Origin: Sediminicola sp035798135
GTDB lineage: Bacteria; Bacteroidota; Bacteroidia; Flavobacteriales; Flavobacteriaceae
NCBI GenBank assembly: GCA_035798135.1
Contig: JAPFBR010000003.1
Coordinates: forward strand, 62,001-126,000
Direction of reading: 5' to 3'
DNA: 64,000 nucleotides
Below are positions 37,485 to 46,738 of the stretch, one piece after another (the stretch's first letter is position 1; each line of letters begins with the position of its first letter). Under the pieces are notes generated by a model, which was not told where the DNA came from, searched no databases, and saw only the letters and a list, made by a program, of their open reading frames with translations. Both the position numbers and the translations under genes were made by a program.

Positions 37485-38006
37485 ATGAATCCGAATTTTA
37501 TTATTAGAGAGGCCAAACCATATGAATATTTCGAGATTGGTGAATTACTGGTCAAGGTCTATTCACAACTAAAGGGTTTTCCAACTCCTGATGATCAACC
37601 TGCATATTACGAACGTGTGCAACAAATTGGAAAATTCACCGATTATCCCAAAACAAAATTACTGGTGGCAATAACTACAGAAGGTATTATACGTGGTGCT
37701 GTTGTCTATTTTGGGGATATGTCCCATTACGGTTCTGGCGGTACAGCCACCAAGGAAACCAATGCCTCCGGATTCAGATTATTGGGGGTAGATCCGGCAG
37801 CTAGAGGCCTCGGACTTGGTAAAGGCCTTACAGAAACCTGCATTCAGTTGGCAAAATCGGAAAAGCAGCATCAATTGATCATACATTCGACAAAGTCAAT
37901 GCAGACTGCATGGAATATGTACGAGAGCATGGGGTTTGTTCGCTCCCTTGATCTAGATTTTAAGCAGGGCGAATTGGATGTATTTGGTTTTCGCATGGCG
38001 CTTTGA
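37485..38006 (+). CDS. GNAT-family N-acetyltransferase
   Basis: A 173-residue acyl-CoA-dependent acetyltransferase. The acetyl-CoA pyrophosphate loop is visible as LLGVDPAARGLGLGKGLTETCIQLAKS (V/I-x-P-x-x-RGxGxG/A), followed by HQLIIHSTKSMQTAWNMYESMGFVRSLDLDF, the typical C-terminal beta-alpha-beta. The substrate could be an amine, a small molecule or a protein and cannot be predicted. The ATG is preceded by an A-rich leader and an approximate -7 element (TAACTTTA). Monocistronic. Confidence 0.88.
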   Translation: MNPNFIIREAKPYEYFEIGELLVKVYSQLKGFPTPDDQPAYYERVQQIGKFTDYPKTKLLVAITTEGIIRGAVVYFGDMSHYGSGGTATKETNASGFRLLGVDPAARGLGLGKGLTETCIQLAKSEKQHQLIIHSTKSMQTAWNMYESMGFVRSLDLDFKQGELDVFGFRMAL

Positions 38007-38121
38007 TAGTCAGTAATTTAATTTTTTTTCAACTTGTCGCCCCTATTCCACGTTTCGGTCACTTTTATGAGGACAAGGAATATTAAATGATCAACTTCAT
38101 TATCTCTTAAAACCTATTACC

Positions 38122-38754
38122 ATGAAAACCTTAATTATTGGCGGAACGGGAAAAACAGGGCGGCACTTAATTTCACAAGCCTTGGTAGATGACCATATAG
38201 TGACCGCTCTGGTGCGCAACCCCGCGAAATTAAAAATTGAACACCCCAATCTGAGGATATTGCAAGGAGATATACTGCAGTATAAGGATGTAGCAGCAGC
38301 AGTAATAGGACAGGATGCAGTTTTATCTGCCTTAGGCCACAAACGTTTTTTCATTCCAACCAACATTCTTACCAAAGGAACTGCCAATCTTATAAGTGCT
38401 ATGGAAGAATACAAGGTGAATCGATTGATCTGTATTACATCGTTGGGCGTCAATGATAGCAAGTTTAGACTTGGGCTTTACTACACCCTGTTTGTAATTC
38501 CCGTAATCCTCTTTTTTTATTTTATGGATAAATCCAAGCAAGAAAAATTGATAATGAACAGTACATTGGATTGGACCATTGTAAGGCCAGCACAAATGAC
38601 CAATGGCAAGAAGAGGGAGAATTATCTCCACGGTCCAAATTTGGGCAGTTATATCCTGACCAAATTAATCTCTAGGACCGATGTAGCACATTTTATGATC
38701 CGGCAACTTACAGATACACATTATATCTTTAAAACTCCCGGCCTACATTATTAA
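38122..38754 (+). CDS. NAD(P)-binding NmrA/SDR-like protein
   Basis: A 210-residue Rossmann-fold protein. The N-terminal dinucleotide site reads MKTLIIGGTGKTGRHLISQAL (GGTGxTG), then VTALVRNPAKL with the Arg that often selects NADPH, and DAVLSALGHKRFF. Later segments (LICITSLGVND, TLDWTIVRPAQMTNGKKREN) match atypical short-chain dehydrogenases of the NmrA/HSCARG and BVR-B type. A short hydrophobic stretch (YTLFVIPVILFFYFMD) is probably a buried helix rather than a membrane anchor. It may act as a flavin or biliverdin reductase, a redox sensor, or have no enzymatic activity. Confidence 0.85.
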   Translation: MKTLIIGGTGKTGRHLISQALVDDHIVTALVRNPAKLKIEHPNLRILQGDILQYKDVAAAVIGQDAVLSALGHKRFFIPTNILTKGTANLISAMEEYKVNRLICITSLGVNDSKFRLGLYYTLFVIPVILFFYFMDKSKQEKLIMNSTLDWTIVRPAQMTNGKKRENYLHGPNLGSYILTKLISRTDVAHFMIRQLTDTHYIFKTPGLHY

Positions 38755-38887
38755 TTAGTGGTGCCTAATGAAATAAACATAGGCTCCCTTCCCTAAAATA
38801 CCAAGTACATTTTATATCAAAAATTACCTAACAATATGTGATTGGGTTAATTCTTCAGTTCATTTTAATGTATATTCGATAATCACA

Positions 38888-38912
38888 TGGGGGTGAATAG
38901 TTCGTGCCCCCA
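38888..38912 (+). other. GC-rich hairpin in the leader of the DUF2254 gene
   Basis: tggggg pairs with ccccca across a 13-base loop, 20 bases upstream of the ATG at 38933. In this AT-rich background the G and C runs stand out. The right arm is followed by aaattaaaaa, not a T run, so it is not a normal terminator; it could affect translation or mRNA stability. Confidence 0.4.
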
Positions 38913-38932
38913 AATTAAAAAAGGTAAGTTTT

Positions 38933-40249
38933 ATGAAACGACTTTTCTTTATCTGGGATGAACTGCAATCCAGTTTTTGGTTTATCCCAATCCTTATCAT
39001 TTCAATGTCCATTGGGGCGGCAATCGGATTGCTTTATCTCGATAATACCTTTAATTATCAACCCTCAACCTCGGGAATTCTTAGGTTCATTTTCTCAGGG
39101 AGTGTAGATTCTGCCCGAAGTGTACTTTCAATTATTTCGGCCGCCATGATCGGTGTTGCCGGAACCGTATTTTCCATTACTCTGGTAGCCCTAACCTTAG
39201 CCTCGTCACAATTTGGATCACGACTCTTGCGAAATTTTATGCATGAACGAATCAATCAAATTGTTCTGGGCACCTATATTGCTACATATGTATATTGTTT
39301 ACTTGTTTTAAATGCTGTAAAGGGAACTGAACAATTCTCCTTTATACCTTCATTCTCTGTTTTAGTGGCAATTTTGGCCACTATAGCCAATATTATCTTG
39401 CTTATCATTTTTATTCACCATATAGCCATAAGTATTCAGGCCAATAAGGTAATTTCTGATATTTCCGAATCCTTATCAAAAAATCTCAAACAATTTTTTC
39501 CAGAGGAAATTGGTATGGAGCCCGCTGAGAATGAGGTTCCCGACATAGAAATTTTAAAGAAAACGTTCCCAATTAAGAAAATTATTACCTCCCCTAAAAG
39601 TGGCTATATATTATATGCGGATAATGAAGGTATATTTGATTTGGCCAAAGAAAATAAATTGTTGGTCTTTTTAAATTATCGCCCTGGAGATTATGTTGTA
39701 GAGCATATGGAAATTGGGGAAGTCTATTCCCATGGGGAACTGGATGATGATGACTTTAATGATTTTCAAAATGTTTTTATTTTGGGCAAATCACGTACCT
39801 CCCAACAAGATCCTGAATTCTCTATTCACCAGATGGTGGAAATTGCAGGAAGAGCCTTATCCCCCGGCATCAATGATCCGTATACGGCCATCACCTGCAT
39901 AGATAACCTGACTTCTACCTTGTGCTATCTTACCAATGTGAAATTTCCTTCCAAATTTCGTTATGACGAAAACAATGAATTGAGGGTGGTTGCCAGTAAT
40001 CTTACCTTTAAGGGGATGTTAAATGTGGCCTTTAACCAAATCCGTCAGTTTGCAGGTGGCAGTCCCGCCGTAGTCATTCGACTCATGGAAGCTTTGATCA
40101 TCATAAATTCATTAGCCAAAACAAATACTCAAAAGAAAGCCTTGCAGGAACATGCCCGGATGGTCTTAAGAGTGGCAGAAAAGTTTTTCGTTGAAGAAAA
40201 AGATTTAAATGATATGAAGGAACGTAGTAATTTGATACTTGGGCAGTAA
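38933..40249 (+). CDS. DUF2254 family inner-membrane protein
   Basis: A 438-residue protein with four N-terminal membrane helices (about residues 16-36, 60-85, 108-130 and 138-162), followed by a soluble domain (about 190-438). DUF2254 features include LGTYIATYVYCLLVL in the membrane part and a conserved soluble segment FSIHQMVEIAGRALSPGINDPYTAITCIDNL. The function of the family is unknown; the membrane-plus-soluble layout resembles ion channels or transport regulators. A GC-rich hairpin lies in its leader. No obvious operon partner. Confidence 0.82.
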   Translation: MKRLFFIWDELQSSFWFIPILIISMSIGAAIGLLYLDNTFNYQPSTSGILRFIFSGSVDSARSVLSIISAAMIGVAGTVFSITLVALTLASSQFGSRLLRNFMHERINQIVLGTYIATYVYCLLVLNAVKGTEQFSFIPSFSVLVAILATIANIILLIIFIHHIAISIQANKVISDISESLSKNLKQFFPEEIGMEPAENEVPDIEILKKTFPIKKIITSPKSGYILYADNEGIFDLAKENKLLVFLNYRPGDYVVEHMEIGEVYSHGELDDDDFNDFQNVFILGKSRTSQQDPEFSIHQMVEIAGRALSPGINDPYTAITCIDNLTSTLCYLTNVKFPSKFRYDENNELRVVASNLTFKGMLNVAFNQIRQFAGGSPAVVIRLMEALIIINSLAKTNTQKKALQEHARMVLRVAEKFFVEEKDLNDMKERSNLILGQ

Positions 40250-40366
40250 GAATTATCTTTACGATGCGCAACTAAGTTGTTTTAGGACAACACATTATAG
40301 GCACTAACAGTAACAACTTAAAAATTATTTCCATTTAACCATTTATACTCTTTATACGCTCTATCG

Positions 40367-41071
40367 ATGAATACACCAAAATTAAGAAAATTACTGATAG
40401 GTTTCTTTATGTTAAACCTTATTGGGATAGGCAGTTTAAATGCCCAGACCATTGTTCCCAAAGACGGTTCAATAACGCATAATGGCAAGTTAAGACCTTG
40501 CATATTGGTCAGCCTTGATCCAAAACCGGACGATCTCAAGGAAGCCTGGAGGGACTATCTTAGTGATACCTATGATTTTAAATTGAAAGGAATTGGGTTT
40601 CTGAAAAACAAGGATTTGTTATCTGCGGAGGATGTCATTATCCAAAAGATATCACAAAATAAAATCAACTTTTATACCAATATTGTTGAAAGCGAGCTAG
40701 GTTCAGAAATGAAGGTTTTCGCTTCATTGGATAATAAAAAATACATTAACCAGAAGGATTTAGGTAAAGAATATAAAGCCCTAAACAATATTGTTGAAAA
40801 TTTTCTTAACACCTATCTTCCTATTTATTACCAGGAAATGCTAGAAGACACCAATAAGAATTATGAGAATCTTTCCAAGGACGTGGCTAACTTAAATGAA
40901 GAAATAGTAGATGATTCTGAAAAGATTGAAGAATTAAAAAAAGAAATCAAGGATCTAAGCGACAAATTGGAATCCAATAGGGATACCCTTGAAAAAACCA
41001 AGCTATCGTTAAAGTCAACCGAAGAAAAACTAGTACGTATTAAAGCTCAGTCGTTGATCTACAATAAATAA
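40367..41071 (+). CDS. Exported coiled-coil protein of unknown function
   Basis: A 234-residue protein that I do not recognise. Signal peptide about 1-26 (LLIGFFMLNLIGIGSLNAQ). A globular region (about 27-150) follows, with PCILVSLDPKPDDLKEAWRDYLSDTYDFKLKGIGFLKNKDLLSAEDV. The last 80 residues form a strong coiled coil of Glu, Lys and Leu (LSKDVANLNEEIVDDSEKIEELKKEIKDLSDKLESNRDTLEKTKL). It is likely periplasmic; the coil suggests oligomerisation. It stands alone, with no terminator or partner recognised. The 332-bp gap downstream (41072-41403) holds only a candidate promoter. Confidence 0.7.
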   Translation: MNTPKLRKLLIGFFMLNLIGIGSLNAQTIVPKDGSITHNGKLRPCILVSLDPKPDDLKEAWRDYLSDTYDFKLKGIGFLKNKDLLSAEDVIIQKISQNKINFYTNIVESELGSEMKVFASLDNKKYINQKDLGKEYKALNNIVENFLNTYLPIYYQEMLEDTNKNYENLSKDVANLNEEIVDDSEKIEELKKEIKDLSDKLESNRDTLEKTKLSLKSTEEKLVRIKAQSLIYNK

Positions 41072-41373
41072 AGACTACACAACGAATTAATAACTAAAGA
41101 GATAGCAATCAGGTTAGAAATCCTTAACGTTCTAAAGCCACTAATTATGGTATTTCTACTTCCTACTAAGGAACTAGAAGGCAGAACCAATGTTTTTGCC
41201 AAAGTTTCTTATATTTAATTGATGCAAAACCAATACATACTATCCATTGACAACCTTTATGATTAGGGTAAACATCATTGAACTTTCCATTTTCGCCTGC
41301 AGAAGGCTTATGTTTAGGGTAAATGACATATAGGTGACACCCAAATGTCGTAACAAAGTACATTACTTGGCCA

Positions 41374-41381
41374 TAGCTTTG
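41374..41381 (+). promoter_or_regulatory. -7 promoter element of the XRE-hydrolase fusion gene
   Basis: TAGCTTTG fits TAnnTTTG, 22 bases upstream of the ATG at 41404. The rest of gap 41072-41403 shows no supported gene. Confidence 0.5.
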
Positions 41382-41403
41382 TATCAATTAAAAAATAGAT
41401 ATT

Positions 41404-43173
41404 ATGGACACCCAATCTGTTGGTAAAAATTTAGTGTATCAAAGAAAACTTAAAGGATATTCCCAGGAAGAACTCTCGCAAAAAACACAAGTCACCATTA
41501 GGACGATTCAGCGAATAGAAAAAGGGGATGTTAATCCGCATCTACAAACTATTAAGCTATTGGCGGTTGCATTGGATATTGAGATGGATGATTTATTACT
41601 TCTGGAAAATCCCAAAGAGGAGAACATTCAACAGAAATGGCTCTTGCTACTTCACGGTACTCCCCTCTTAGGTTTGGTGTTGCCTTTATGCAACATATTA
41701 TTCCCATTGTTCCTATGGATACATAAACGGGAAGACAATAGGTTGTACAATGATCATGGTATAAAAGTTGTTAATTTTCAAATTAGTATGACGGTATTGT
41801 ATGTAATTTCATTCATTGGGTTATTAACGGTGGAGGGTTATGGCTTTTTGTTTTTTATCACAATAATTCCTTTTAGTATTGGAGTTACCTTATTCAATAT
41901 TTTCAGGGCCATCAATTCCTATACATGTTTTTACCCCTTGGCATTTCCGTTTTTAAAAAACAATCAAAAGAATAGAAAATCCAGTCCCTTACTCTTGTTT
42001 GTTGTTGGTATAATACTCTTTTCCAATATGGCCAATGCACAATCCTCCCACATACAAAGATTGGATGGCTCCCAGATAACCAAAGATTCCTTGACCTCTA
42101 AAATTGAACAATTGGTAAAAGATGCCCACGTTCATGGCCTTGCAGTGTCTGTTTTTGAGGACAATAAAATAAGCACTCAAAATACCTTTGGCTACAAAAA
42201 TTATTCGGGAAAATTAAAATTGAGTGGCAATACAAATATGTATGGCGCCTCTTTGAGCAAGGCCGTTTTTGGAGTTTTAGTATTAAAATTGGTAGAGAAT
42301 GGTATAATTGATCTCGATACGCCTTTGGAATCCTATTTACCCAAAAGAATATACGAATATCAACCCTTGACCAAGTGGCATGATAATTTTTCTGAATTAA
42401 AAAACGACTCCCTTTATCACAAGATTACAGCTCGCATGTGTTTGAACCATACCTCAGGATTTCCAAATTGGCGATGGTTTGAGGCTGATAAGCTGCTGAA
42501 GGTAAAGTTTGAACCGGGGACCAAGTATCTTTATTCCGGTGAGGGTATGGTCTATTTACAAGTAGTGATAGAAAAACTGACCGGTAAAAATTTAGAGCAA
42601 TTGGCACAGGAGATAATCTTCCAACCCCTGCACATGGTCAACACCAGCTATAAATGGCAAGAAGAATATGGAGAGGATTTTGCTTTTGGACACAACACAA
42701 AAGGTGAATTGTATCAAAAAGATATGGACAATGAGCCCAGATCGGCAAGTACTTTAGAAACTACTCCAAATGACTATGCCCTTTTTATGGAAGCCGTATT
42801 GCAAGATAAAATCCTAAATAAATCTTCATATAGGGAATTGTTCAAACCCCAAATACGCATCCGGAGTTTGACCCAATTTCCTCCAGGTTCTGAAATTTTA
42901 TCAGCCACAAATGACGCCATAGAACTCAGTTATGGCTTGGGATGGGGCGTCTTTAAAACTCCTTATGGAAAAGGGGTTTTCAAAGAAGGACATGGAGACG
43001 GATTTCAACATTATACCATTTTATTTCCAAAAGCGAAAAAAGGAATTATGCTCATGAGCAATTCCGATAATGGCGAGAGCATTTTTAAAGAAGTATTGGA
43101 AGTTGCCCTTATGGATGTGTACACCCCTTGGGAGTGGGAGAATTATATTCCCTACAATTTGGATTCAAAATAA
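41404..43173 (+). CDS. Fusion of XRE-type HTH, DUF4870-like membrane domain and serine beta-lactamase/PBP-like domain
   Basis: One uninterrupted 589-codon frame with three parts. Residues 8-62 are an XRE DNA-binding domain (NLVYQRKLKGYSQEELSQKTQVTIRTIQRIEKGDVNPHLQTIKLLAVAL). Residues about 78-182 are a DUF4870-like membrane module with hydrophobic helices. Residues about 184-212 form a second export signal (Lys-rich KNNQKNRKSS, hydrophobic core LLLFVVGIILFSNM, cleavage-like ANA|QSS after A212). Residues about 213-580 are a class C beta-lactamase/esterase-like domain with S283-x-x-K286 (ASLSKAVFG), Y377-S-G and GHGDG at 529-533. By the positive-inside rule the HTH is cytosolic and the hydrolase periplasmic. 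It may be a membrane-bound one-component regulator, or a HTH-membrane protein from which an active hydrolase is released. Separate halves are common families; the fusion is unusual to me. Confidence 0.85.
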   Translation: MDTQSVGKNLVYQRKLKGYSQEELSQKTQVTIRTIQRIEKGDVNPHLQTIKLLAVALDIEMDDLLLLENPKEENIQQKWLLLLHGTPLLGLVLPLCNILFPLFLWIHKREDNRLYNDHGIKVVNFQISMTVLYVISFIGLLTVEGYGFLFFITIIPFSIGVTLFNIFRAINSYTCFYPLAFPFLKNNQKNRKSSPLLLFVVGIILFSNMANAQSSHIQRLDGSQITKDSLTSKIEQLVKDAHVHGLAVSVFEDNKISTQNTFGYKNYSGKLKLSGNTNMYGASLSKAVFGVLVLKLVENGIIDLDTPLESYLPKRIYEYQPLTKWHDNFSELKNDSLYHKITARMCLNHTSGFPNWRWFEADKLLKVKFEPGTKYLYSGEGMVYLQVVIEKLTGKNLEQLAQEIIFQPLHMVNTSYKWQEEYGEDFAFGHNTKGELYQKDMDNEPRSASTLETTPNDYALFMEAVLQDKILNKSSYRELFKPQIRIRSLTQFPPGSEILSATNDAIELSYGLGWGVFKTPYGKGVFKEGHGDGFQHYTILFPKAKKGIMLMSNSDNGESIFKEVLEVALMDVYTPWEWENYIPYNLDSK

Positions 43174-43285
43174 CGTACCTATAGTATCCCAAATAAAGTC
43201 ATTGCCGCCCAACATAACATAGGTACCTTTGAACATTAAGGAGCAGTTAGCATGGCTTATTTTCAAATGAAAAGGGCACCACTAT

Positions 43286-44263
43286 ATGGAGAAAGAGCAA
43301 ATGATGGCTTTAACATTTTCTGAATTCGGCACACCAAGTGTTCTGGAGTATCTGGAAGTACCCAAACCAACGATTCAGGACAATGAAATATTGGTGCGGA
43401 CGGAGGCAATAGGTCTTAATTTTGCAGATATATACCGCAGAAAAGGCAACTATCATTTGGTGGGAGAACCACCCTTTATAGCAGGATATGAGGGAGCGGG
43501 AACAATTGTGGCTTCAAAATCCGCGCATTTTCATGCAGGCGATAAAATTGCCTTCACCGATGTCCCTTATTCCAATGCCGAATTTGTAGTAGTTCCCTGC
43601 AAGCATGCCATTCCCATTCCTGAACATTTTAGCAGCACTATGGCAGCCACTGTCCTTTTACAAGGGCTAACTGCCCATTATTTGGCCAATGACAGTCACA
43701 AGGTGAGAAATGGCGAAGTTATCCTTATCCATGCTGCTTCTGGCGGGGTAGGTCAAATTTTAACCCAACTATGTAAAGCTAAAGGTGCCACCGTAATTGG
43801 GTTGACAAGAAGTCCTGATAAATTGGGAACTATTCTGGATTGTAGGGCGGACCACGCATTACTTCTGAACAAGGATTGGAAAACAAAAGTCCTTAAGATT
43901 ACGGAAGATTTGGGGGTTGACGTGGCCTTTGACAGTGTTGGGTCTACGCTTAACGATAGTTTAGAGGTAACCAAAGAACGTGGACATGTTGTATTCTATG
44001 GTATGAGCGGTGGAGATCCTGAACCTGTTGACCCAAGGATGTTAATGGACACTAGTAAAACGCTAACGGGCGGTGACCTTTGGAGTTATCTGACTGATGA
44101 AACCCAACGCCGCACAAGGGCAAATCAGCTCTTCGAATTGATTGAACAAGGGATTGTTAAAATTAAGGAACCTGTAAAATTCAAACTTTCTGAAGGCAGA
44201 CTGGCACATGAATTTTTGGAAGAAGGAAAAAGTGCTAGTAAAATTTTACTTATTCCGGATTAA
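43286..44263 (+). CDS. NADPH:quinone oxidoreductase (zinc-independent MDR family)
   Basis: A 325-residue medium-chain dehydrogenase/reductase of the quinone oxidoreductase (QOR/zeta-crystallin) group. Key segments: EAIGLNFADIYRRKGNY and PFIAGYEGAGTIV, the nucleotide site VILIHAASGGVGQILTQLCKAKGATVIG (AxxGGVG), and LGVDVAFDSVGSTLNDSLEVTKERGHVVFYGMSGG. The structural-zinc cysteines of alcohol dehydrogenases are absent, as expected. It reduces quinones or alpha,beta-unsaturated ketones with NADPH. Starts at 43301 or 43304 (MMAL or MAL) are possible alternatives to 43286. Monocistronic. Confidence 0.88.
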   Translation: MEKEQMMALTFSEFGTPSVLEYLEVPKPTIQDNEILVRTEAIGLNFADIYRRKGNYHLVGEPPFIAGYEGAGTIVASKSAHFHAGDKIAFTDVPYSNAEFVVVPCKHAIPIPEHFSSTMAATVLLQGLTAHYLANDSHKVRNGEVILIHAASGGVGQILTQLCKAKGATVIGLTRSPDKLGTILDCRADHALLLNKDWKTKVLKITEDLGVDVAFDSVGSTLNDSLEVTKERGHVVFYGMSGGDPEPVDPRMLMDTSKTLTGGDLWSYLTDETQRRTRANQLFELIEQGIVKIKEPVKFKLSEGRLAHEFLEEGKSASKILLIPD

Positions 44264-44319
44264 TTACGTTCCACATTGTATATCCAAGTAAATATTAGTG
44301 GTTTTAGTTGATCTGAAAG

Positions 44320-44327
44320 TAATTTTG
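44320..44327 (+). promoter_or_regulatory. Candidate -7 promoter elements of the CDP-alcohol phosphatidyltransferase gene
   Basis: TAATTTTG here and TATTTTTG at 44332-44339 both fit TAnnTTTG, 84-96 bases before the ATG at 44423. Either could be used. Confidence 0.4.
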
Positions 44328-44422
44328 GTAGTATTTTTGCGACATACCCTTTTCAAGGTAGTAACTAAACCAGCGTGTTTTCGTTTTTAGTTTCAATATT
44401 TTGCCTTGGATCTTGACACATA

Positions 44423-45190
44423 ATGTCTAAATTACCCAAAGAGAAGCGCTTTTTAGATCTATCGGATTATGGTAGACCCGCTGCAGTAATCATTGCCAAA
44501 GCCCTACAAAACACCTCCTTTACTCCCGTACACGTCACCATAGGTTTTATCATCTCTGGGATACTGGCTATCTTGTGTATGTATCACCAATATTTTATAG
44601 CTACAGGTTTTTTTCTTATCCTAAAATCCATATTGGACGCTGCAGATGGAGAACTTGCAAGAATAAAAAAGAAACCGTCCTATACAGGACGCTATTTGGA
44701 TTCTGTTTCCGATATCATCCTCAACTTTTTCATCTTATTGACCATTTGGCATATCACCCAAGGAGAATTATTTTACACCCTATTGGCATTCACTGGCCTT
44801 CAATTGCAAGGTACCCTATACAATTATTATTATGTGATATTGAGAAACCAAAACGATGGGGATACTACCAGTCGTATTTTCGAAGACAAGGTTCCTGTGG
44901 CGCTAAAGGGGGAGAAACAACGTAATGTCAATATTCTTTTTGCCATGTATAAATTTTGCTACGGGACATTTGATAAGATCATTTATCGGTTAGACAGGAA
45001 TGCCCCGGAAAGCAATAACCTGCCAAAATGGTTTATGACAGCAGTCTCCACTTTTGGATTAGGTTTTCAATTATTGATCATTAGCGTCATGTTGGCCCTT
45101 GATTTAACACACTATATCATTCCCTTTTTTATTGGTTATTCCATGTTCATACTCATATTCATAGGGATCCGACGATTTATCAACCAATAG
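44423..45190 (+). CDS. CDP-alcohol phosphatidyltransferase family membrane enzyme
   Basis: Integral membrane protein of 255 residues. The family active-site motif DG-x2-AR-x8-G-x3-D-x3-D is complete in DAADGELARIKKKPSYTGRYLDSVSDII, with the two metal-binding aspartate pairs on helices 2 and 3. It transfers a phosphoalcohol group from CDP-alcohol (for example CDP-diacylglycerol) onto a second alcohol in the inner membrane, giving phospholipid or an inositol- or glycerol-type product. The loop is unusually long between helices 4 and 5 (RNQNDGDTTSRIFEDKVPVALKGEKQRN), so the substrate is not assigned to PgsA or PssA. Two candidate promoter elements precede it. Confidence 0.87.
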   Translation: MSKLPKEKRFLDLSDYGRPAAVIIAKALQNTSFTPVHVTIGFIISGILAILCMYHQYFIATGFFLILKSILDAADGELARIKKKPSYTGRYLDSVSDIILNFFILLTIWHITQGELFYTLLAFTGLQLQGTLYNYYYVILRNQNDGDTTSRIFEDKVPVALKGEKQRNVNILFAMYKFCYGTFDKIIYRLDRNAPESNNLPKWFMTAVSTFGLGFQLLIISVMLALDLTHYIIPFFIGYSMFILIFIGIRRFINQ

Positions 45191-45309
45191 CACTCAGGTC
45201 ATATATCCAATTGAACCTGCAGCTTTTCTTTAAAAGTAAAAGTATGACTATCGTTTAAAAAACGACAAAATTGGATGGCCTTCAATTAATTTGAATTATT
45301 TTTAGAAGC

Positions 45310-46734
45310 ATGAAACTTCAAAAATATATTCTCCCCATCCTAGCTTATCTCGTTTTGGCCAGTTGTAAAAATCAACCGGAGGAATCTTATGACCTGGTCA
45401 TACAAAACGGGCAAACCATTGATCTGGAAACGGGTAAAATAGCACCCCAAGATATTTATATAAATGAAGGGAAAATTGTTAAAATTGAGTCCTCAGGGAG
45501 TAAGATTTCTTTTATTGCGAAAAAAACAATAGAAGCTTCGGGCACCTATATCCTCCCAGGTTTTTGGGACAACCATAACCATTTTAGGGGCGGGGACAGC
45601 CTTATCTCAGAAAACAAAGACTTGCTTCCCCTATTTCTTGCCAACGGTATTACCACCGTACGCGACGCGGGAGGTGATCTAACCTCCAGTGTGCTGCAAT
45701 GGAAAAAGGAAATTGTTGCCGGAACACTGGACGGACCCACAATTTATACTTCCGGACCAAAAATAGATGGTCCTCAGGGCACTTGGGCAGGCTCCCTGGA
45801 AGTGGTAACAGATGAAGATATTGCAAAGGCATTGGATTCCTTGCAAACTCTTAAAACAGATTTTGTAAAATTATACGATAGTCGTGTTTCTGGAGAGGCC
45901 TATTTAAAAACCTTGAAAGAAACCGACAAAAGAGGCCTTATAACTTCTGGGCATATGCCTTTTACCGTTACCTTAAAAGAAACTGTAGATGCAGGTTTGG
46001 ATGCGGTTGAGCATCTATACTACATCATGAAGGGTTGTTCTGCTGTAGAAACTGAAGTCACACTAATGCTAAAAGAGAAAGAGATAGGTTTTTGGCAGGC
46101 CATGCCGCTACTACGGGAGGGATATCAAACCAGTACAGCCAAAGCTACCTTTGACTTATTAAAACAAAAAAATGTTTATGTAGTCCCTACGCTCCATATC
46201 GGAAAAACGCTTAGCTATTTGGATGAAGTAGATCATGTAAATGACCCATATCTAAAATACATGGGCAAGGGCATTATAAAAACTTATGAAGGTAGGATCA
46301 ACGGTGCTTTAAATGCTTCGGAAAAAACAAGGAAGGACAGAAAGGAGCTGGACGATTTTTTTGGGACCTTGACAAAATCTTTAAATGACTCAGGTGTAAA
46401 ACTATTGGCAGGGTCGGATAGTGGCGCATATAATTCCTACACCTACCCGGGCATTTCTTTGCACAAGGAACTGGAAGCCATGGTTCAAACAGGTATAACG
46501 CCTTTGGAAGCATTGAAAACATCGGCCTATAACGGCGCACATTTCCTTAAAAAAGAGCAATCTTATGGCACAATTGCCATTGGCAAGCAGGCCGATTTGG
46601 TCCTCTTGGATGCCAATCCGTTGAATGATATTAGAAATACACAAAAAATCAATACCGTTATCCAGAGCTCCAAGGTTTATAATAAAGACCAGTTAAAAGC
46701 TATGCTTGATACATTAACAAAATTAGAACCCTAA
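45310..46734 (+). CDS. Amidohydrolase lipoprotein 1 of 3
   Basis: Exported metal-dependent amidohydrolase of 474 residues. The lipoprotein signal is MKLQKYILPILAYLVLASC (Cys19). The imidazolonepropionase/prolidase-like barrel has the metal ligands HxH in FWDNHNHFRGGD, a lysine in DFVKLYDSR (bridging position), histidines in TSGHMPF and VEHLYY, and the final aspartate in LLAGSDSGAY. Members hydrolyse N-acyl amino acids, dipeptides or small amides. It is the first of three tandem paralogues, 4 bases before the next. The substrate is unknown; anchoring in the outer envelope suggests scavenging. Confidence 0.87.
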   Translation: MKLQKYILPILAYLVLASCKNQPEESYDLVIQNGQTIDLETGKIAPQDIYINEGKIVKIESSGSKISFIAKKTIEASGTYILPGFWDNHNHFRGGDSLISENKDLLPLFLANGITTVRDAGGDLTSSVLQWKKEIVAGTLDGPTIYTSGPKIDGPQGTWAGSLEVVTDEDIAKALDSLQTLKTDFVKLYDSRVSGEAYLKTLKETDKRGLITSGHMPFTVTLKETVDAGLDAVEHLYYIMKGCSAVETEVTLMLKEKEIGFWQAMPLLREGYQTSTAKATFDLLKQKNVYVVPTLHIGKTLSYLDEVDHVNDPYLKYMGKGIIKTYEGRINGALNASEKTRKDRKELDDFFGTLTKSLNDSGVKLLAGSDSGAYNSYTYPGISLHKELEAMVQTGITPLEALKTSAYNGAHFLKKEQSYGTIAIGKQADLVLLDANPLNDIRNTQKINTVIQSSKVYNKDQLKAMLDTLTKLEP

Positions 46735-46738
46735 TTAA

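Noticed and set aside
41166..41387. 73-codon minus-strand ORF in the gap before the XRE fusion gene
   Set aside because: Composition looks random (many Cys, His, Trp), there is no start context, and it covers the fusion-gene promoter region.
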